Origin: Flavobacterium sp. UBA7680
GTDB taxonomy: Bacteria > Bacteroidota > Bacteroidia > Flavobacteriales > Flavobacteriaceae
Length of the DNA stretch: 15,501 nt
Direction: 5' to 3'
Assembly: GCF_002482975.1 (NCBI RefSeq)
Contig: NZ_DLHA01000021.1
Coordinates: 13,942 to 29,442 of the forward strand
This document shows positions 14,420 through 15,501 of this stretch, piece by piece; the stretch's first letter is position 1; every line of letters starts with the position of its first letter. Made by a program: the position numbers and the translations under genes. The notes under the pieces are model-generated. The model searched no databases. It was not told the DNA's origin and worked only from the letters and a program-made list of their open reading frames with translations.

Positions 14420-15232
14420 ATGAATATTTTAAAATTTATAGAATCCTTTACTGATGACAGCTTAATGAAAAGCACTGGCTCTAGAAGAGACAGTTTTACG
14501 CAGTTTGGGAATATCGGAAAAAACCTGGCAATGGCATCAATTCCTTTTGGATTAGCTGCTTTTACAAATAAAGCTTTTGCACAAGACATAACGGCAACTC
14601 CGGCTACACCAATTGGAGCTTTACAGTTTGCCTTGACTCTGGAATATCTAGAAAATGAATTTTACGCCATGGCTTTAGACTCTGGAGTTATTCCGGCTTC
14701 TGAAAATGGCGGACGCGATTTAAAAGTTTTTCAGCAAATCGCTGCACACGAAGCAGATCACGTTTCGTTTTTAATTGCTGGACTTGGCGGAACAATGAGT
14801 GCTAATTTTGTTCCAAAGCCTACTTTTGACTTTACTGTAGGCGGAGCATTTGATCCTTTTGGAGACTATCCAACCTTTCTGGCATTGGCCCAAGCTTTTG
14901 AAGATACAGGCGTAAGAGCCTATAAAGGTCAGGCGGCTAACTTAATATCTACACCAGATTTACTGACAGCAGCATTACAAATCCACTCAGTTGAGGCCAG
15001 ACATGCTTCTGAAGTTAGAAGACTGCGAGGTTTAAAAGGCTGGATCTCTAATGCTGAAAGAGGTGCGGGAATGCCGGCAGCAACGCAGGCCGTTTATGAT
15101 GGTGAAGGAGTAACAATGCAAGCAGGCTTCAATACAGCCGCCGCGTTTGGTGCTGCCGCAGGATCAGAAGCTTATGATGAACCGTTAACGACACAACAAG
15201 TTGTCGATATCGCTAATATATTTATTGTTTAG
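14420..15232 (+). CDS. Ferritin-like domain protein, secreted paralogue
   Basis: The 270-residue protein has an N-terminal SRRDSF (21-26), then a hydrophobic stretch and a signal-peptidase site after AFA (residue 54), a Tat-like signal without lipobox. The mature domain repeats the ligand pattern of its upstream neighbour: E75/E78, E111-AD-H114, E161 and E192-AR-H195, so it should bind two metals too. The block FEDTG-RAY...SVEARHASE-R is shared with the first gene, showing an old duplication. It has an additional Gly/Ala-rich tail (about 205-270) of unknown role. The two proteins may act together in the periplasm or at the outer membrane, one anchored and one soluble. A strong terminator at 15254 ends the operon. 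Confidence 0.88.
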   Translation: MNILKFIESFTDDSLMKSTGSRRDSFTQFGNIGKNLAMASIPFGLAAFTNKAFAQDITATPATPIGALQFALTLEYLENEFYAMALDSGVIPASENGGRDLKVFQQIAAHEADHVSFLIAGLGGTMSANFVPKPTFDFTVGGAFDPFGDYPTFLALAQAFEDTGVRAYKGQAANLISTPDLLTAALQIHSVEARHASEVRRLRGLKGWISNAERGAGMPAATQAVYDGEGVTMQAGFNTAAAFGAAAGSEAYDEPLTTQQVVDIANIFIV

Positions 15233-15253
15233 TTAAAAATAAGGTTAATTTTG

Positions 15254-15290
15254 AACCGCCCTCGCGTTATTGTGAGGGCGGTTTTTTTAT
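15254..15290 (+). terminator. Rho-independent terminator of the ferritin-like operon
   Basis: AACCGCCCTC (15254-15263) pairs with GAGGGCGGTT (15274-15283). Two further pairs (one G-U) close a GTTATT loop, and a run of T follows. It lies 22 bases after the stop codon. Confidence 0.93.
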
Positions 15291-15350
15291 GGTTTTAAAA
15301 ATAAAAACTGAAAGCCTGATTTTCAGGATATAAAATATTCTTTTCAGGTA

Positions 15351-15381
15351 TTTGGTTTTAAAATAATTAATTGTACTTTTG
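15351..15381 (+). promoter_or_regulatory. Bacteroidota sigma-A promoter of rplM
   Basis: TTTG (15351-15354), exactly 19 bases, then TACTTTTG (15374-15381): a full consensus match, as expected for a strongly expressed ribosomal operon. Transcription should start at about 15385, giving a leader of about 40 bases. Confidence 0.85.
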
Positions 15382-15382
15382 C

Positions 15383-15400
15383 ATCCCCTTTATTGGGGAT
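15383..15400 (+). ncRNA. Leader hairpin in front of rplM (possible L13 autoregulatory leader)
   Basis: ATCCCC (15383-15388) pairs with GGGGAT (15395-15400) around a TTTATT loop at or very near the 5' end of the rplM transcript. Ribosomal protein operons are often autoregulated through such leaders. If transcription starts later than 15384 the stem would be incomplete in the RNA. Confidence 0.45.
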
Positions 15401-15424
15401 GGAATGTTTAATTAAAATAATATT

Positions 15425-15501
15425 ATGGACGCATTAAGCTACAAGACAATTTCAGCTAGCAAAGCCACTGTAACTAAAGAGTGGATTGTTGTTGATGCAG
15501 A
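15425..15501 (+). CDS. rplM: Ribosomal protein L13, N-terminal part (cut by window edge)
   Basis: The 25 codons visible begin MDALSYKTISASKATV and continue to EWIVVDA, which I recognise as the characteristic start of L13 in Bacteroidota, including the short N-terminal extension before the conserved WxVVDA block. L13 is an early-assembly protein of the 50S subunit; rpsI (S9) normally follows, outside this window. The ATG at 15425 follows an AT-rich leader, and the promoter is at 15351-15381. Confidence 0.9.
   Translation, partial: MDALSYKTISASKATVTKEWIVVDA

Overview
The window looks like a chromosomal segment of a Flavobacterium close to F. johnsoniae. The evidence is low-GC coding DNA, A-rich translation starts without a Shine-Dalgarno sequence, several promoters of the Bacteroidota type (TTTG, about 19 bases, TAnnTTTG), and flavobacterial versions of PolA, DUF2723 and ribosomal protein L13. 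Most of it is housekeeping sequence, with one small accessory-looking locus in the middle. No phage, insertion sequence with transposase, CRISPR array or toxin-antitoxin locus is visible.

Left part (1-5926): the 5' end of a minus-strand tRNA (probably Gln) with a consensus promoter; a 1093-residue DUF2723/TMEM260-like membrane protein; a strong terminator; a small polysaccharide deacetylase; then, convergent to it, a thioredoxin-fold protein with no cysteine and a membrane-anchored metallophosphoesterase.

Middle (5927-9103): the most interesting region. An OmpR-type response regulator and its histidine kinase are flanked by three paralogous small secreted proteins rich in lysine and alanine, two upstream and one downstream, all on the minus strand. 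Both transcription units for these proteins begin with the same 11-base tandem repeat at the same distance from a TAnnTTTG element, and both end in nearly the same GAAA-loop hairpin. The set resembles the enterobacterial Asr acid-shock protein under RstAB/PhoBR control, although sequence alone cannot prove homology. A likely model is that the response regulator switches on its basic secreted neighbours.

Right part (9104-15501): a 133-base inverted-repeat element precedes polA. A second palindromic repeat and a bidirectional terminator follow it. A LacI-type regulator then diverges from a two-gene operon of exported ferritin-like proteins, one a Tat lipoprotein and one a Tat-like secreted protein. 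The window ends in the first 25 codons of rplM, behind a textbook promoter and a short leader hairpin.
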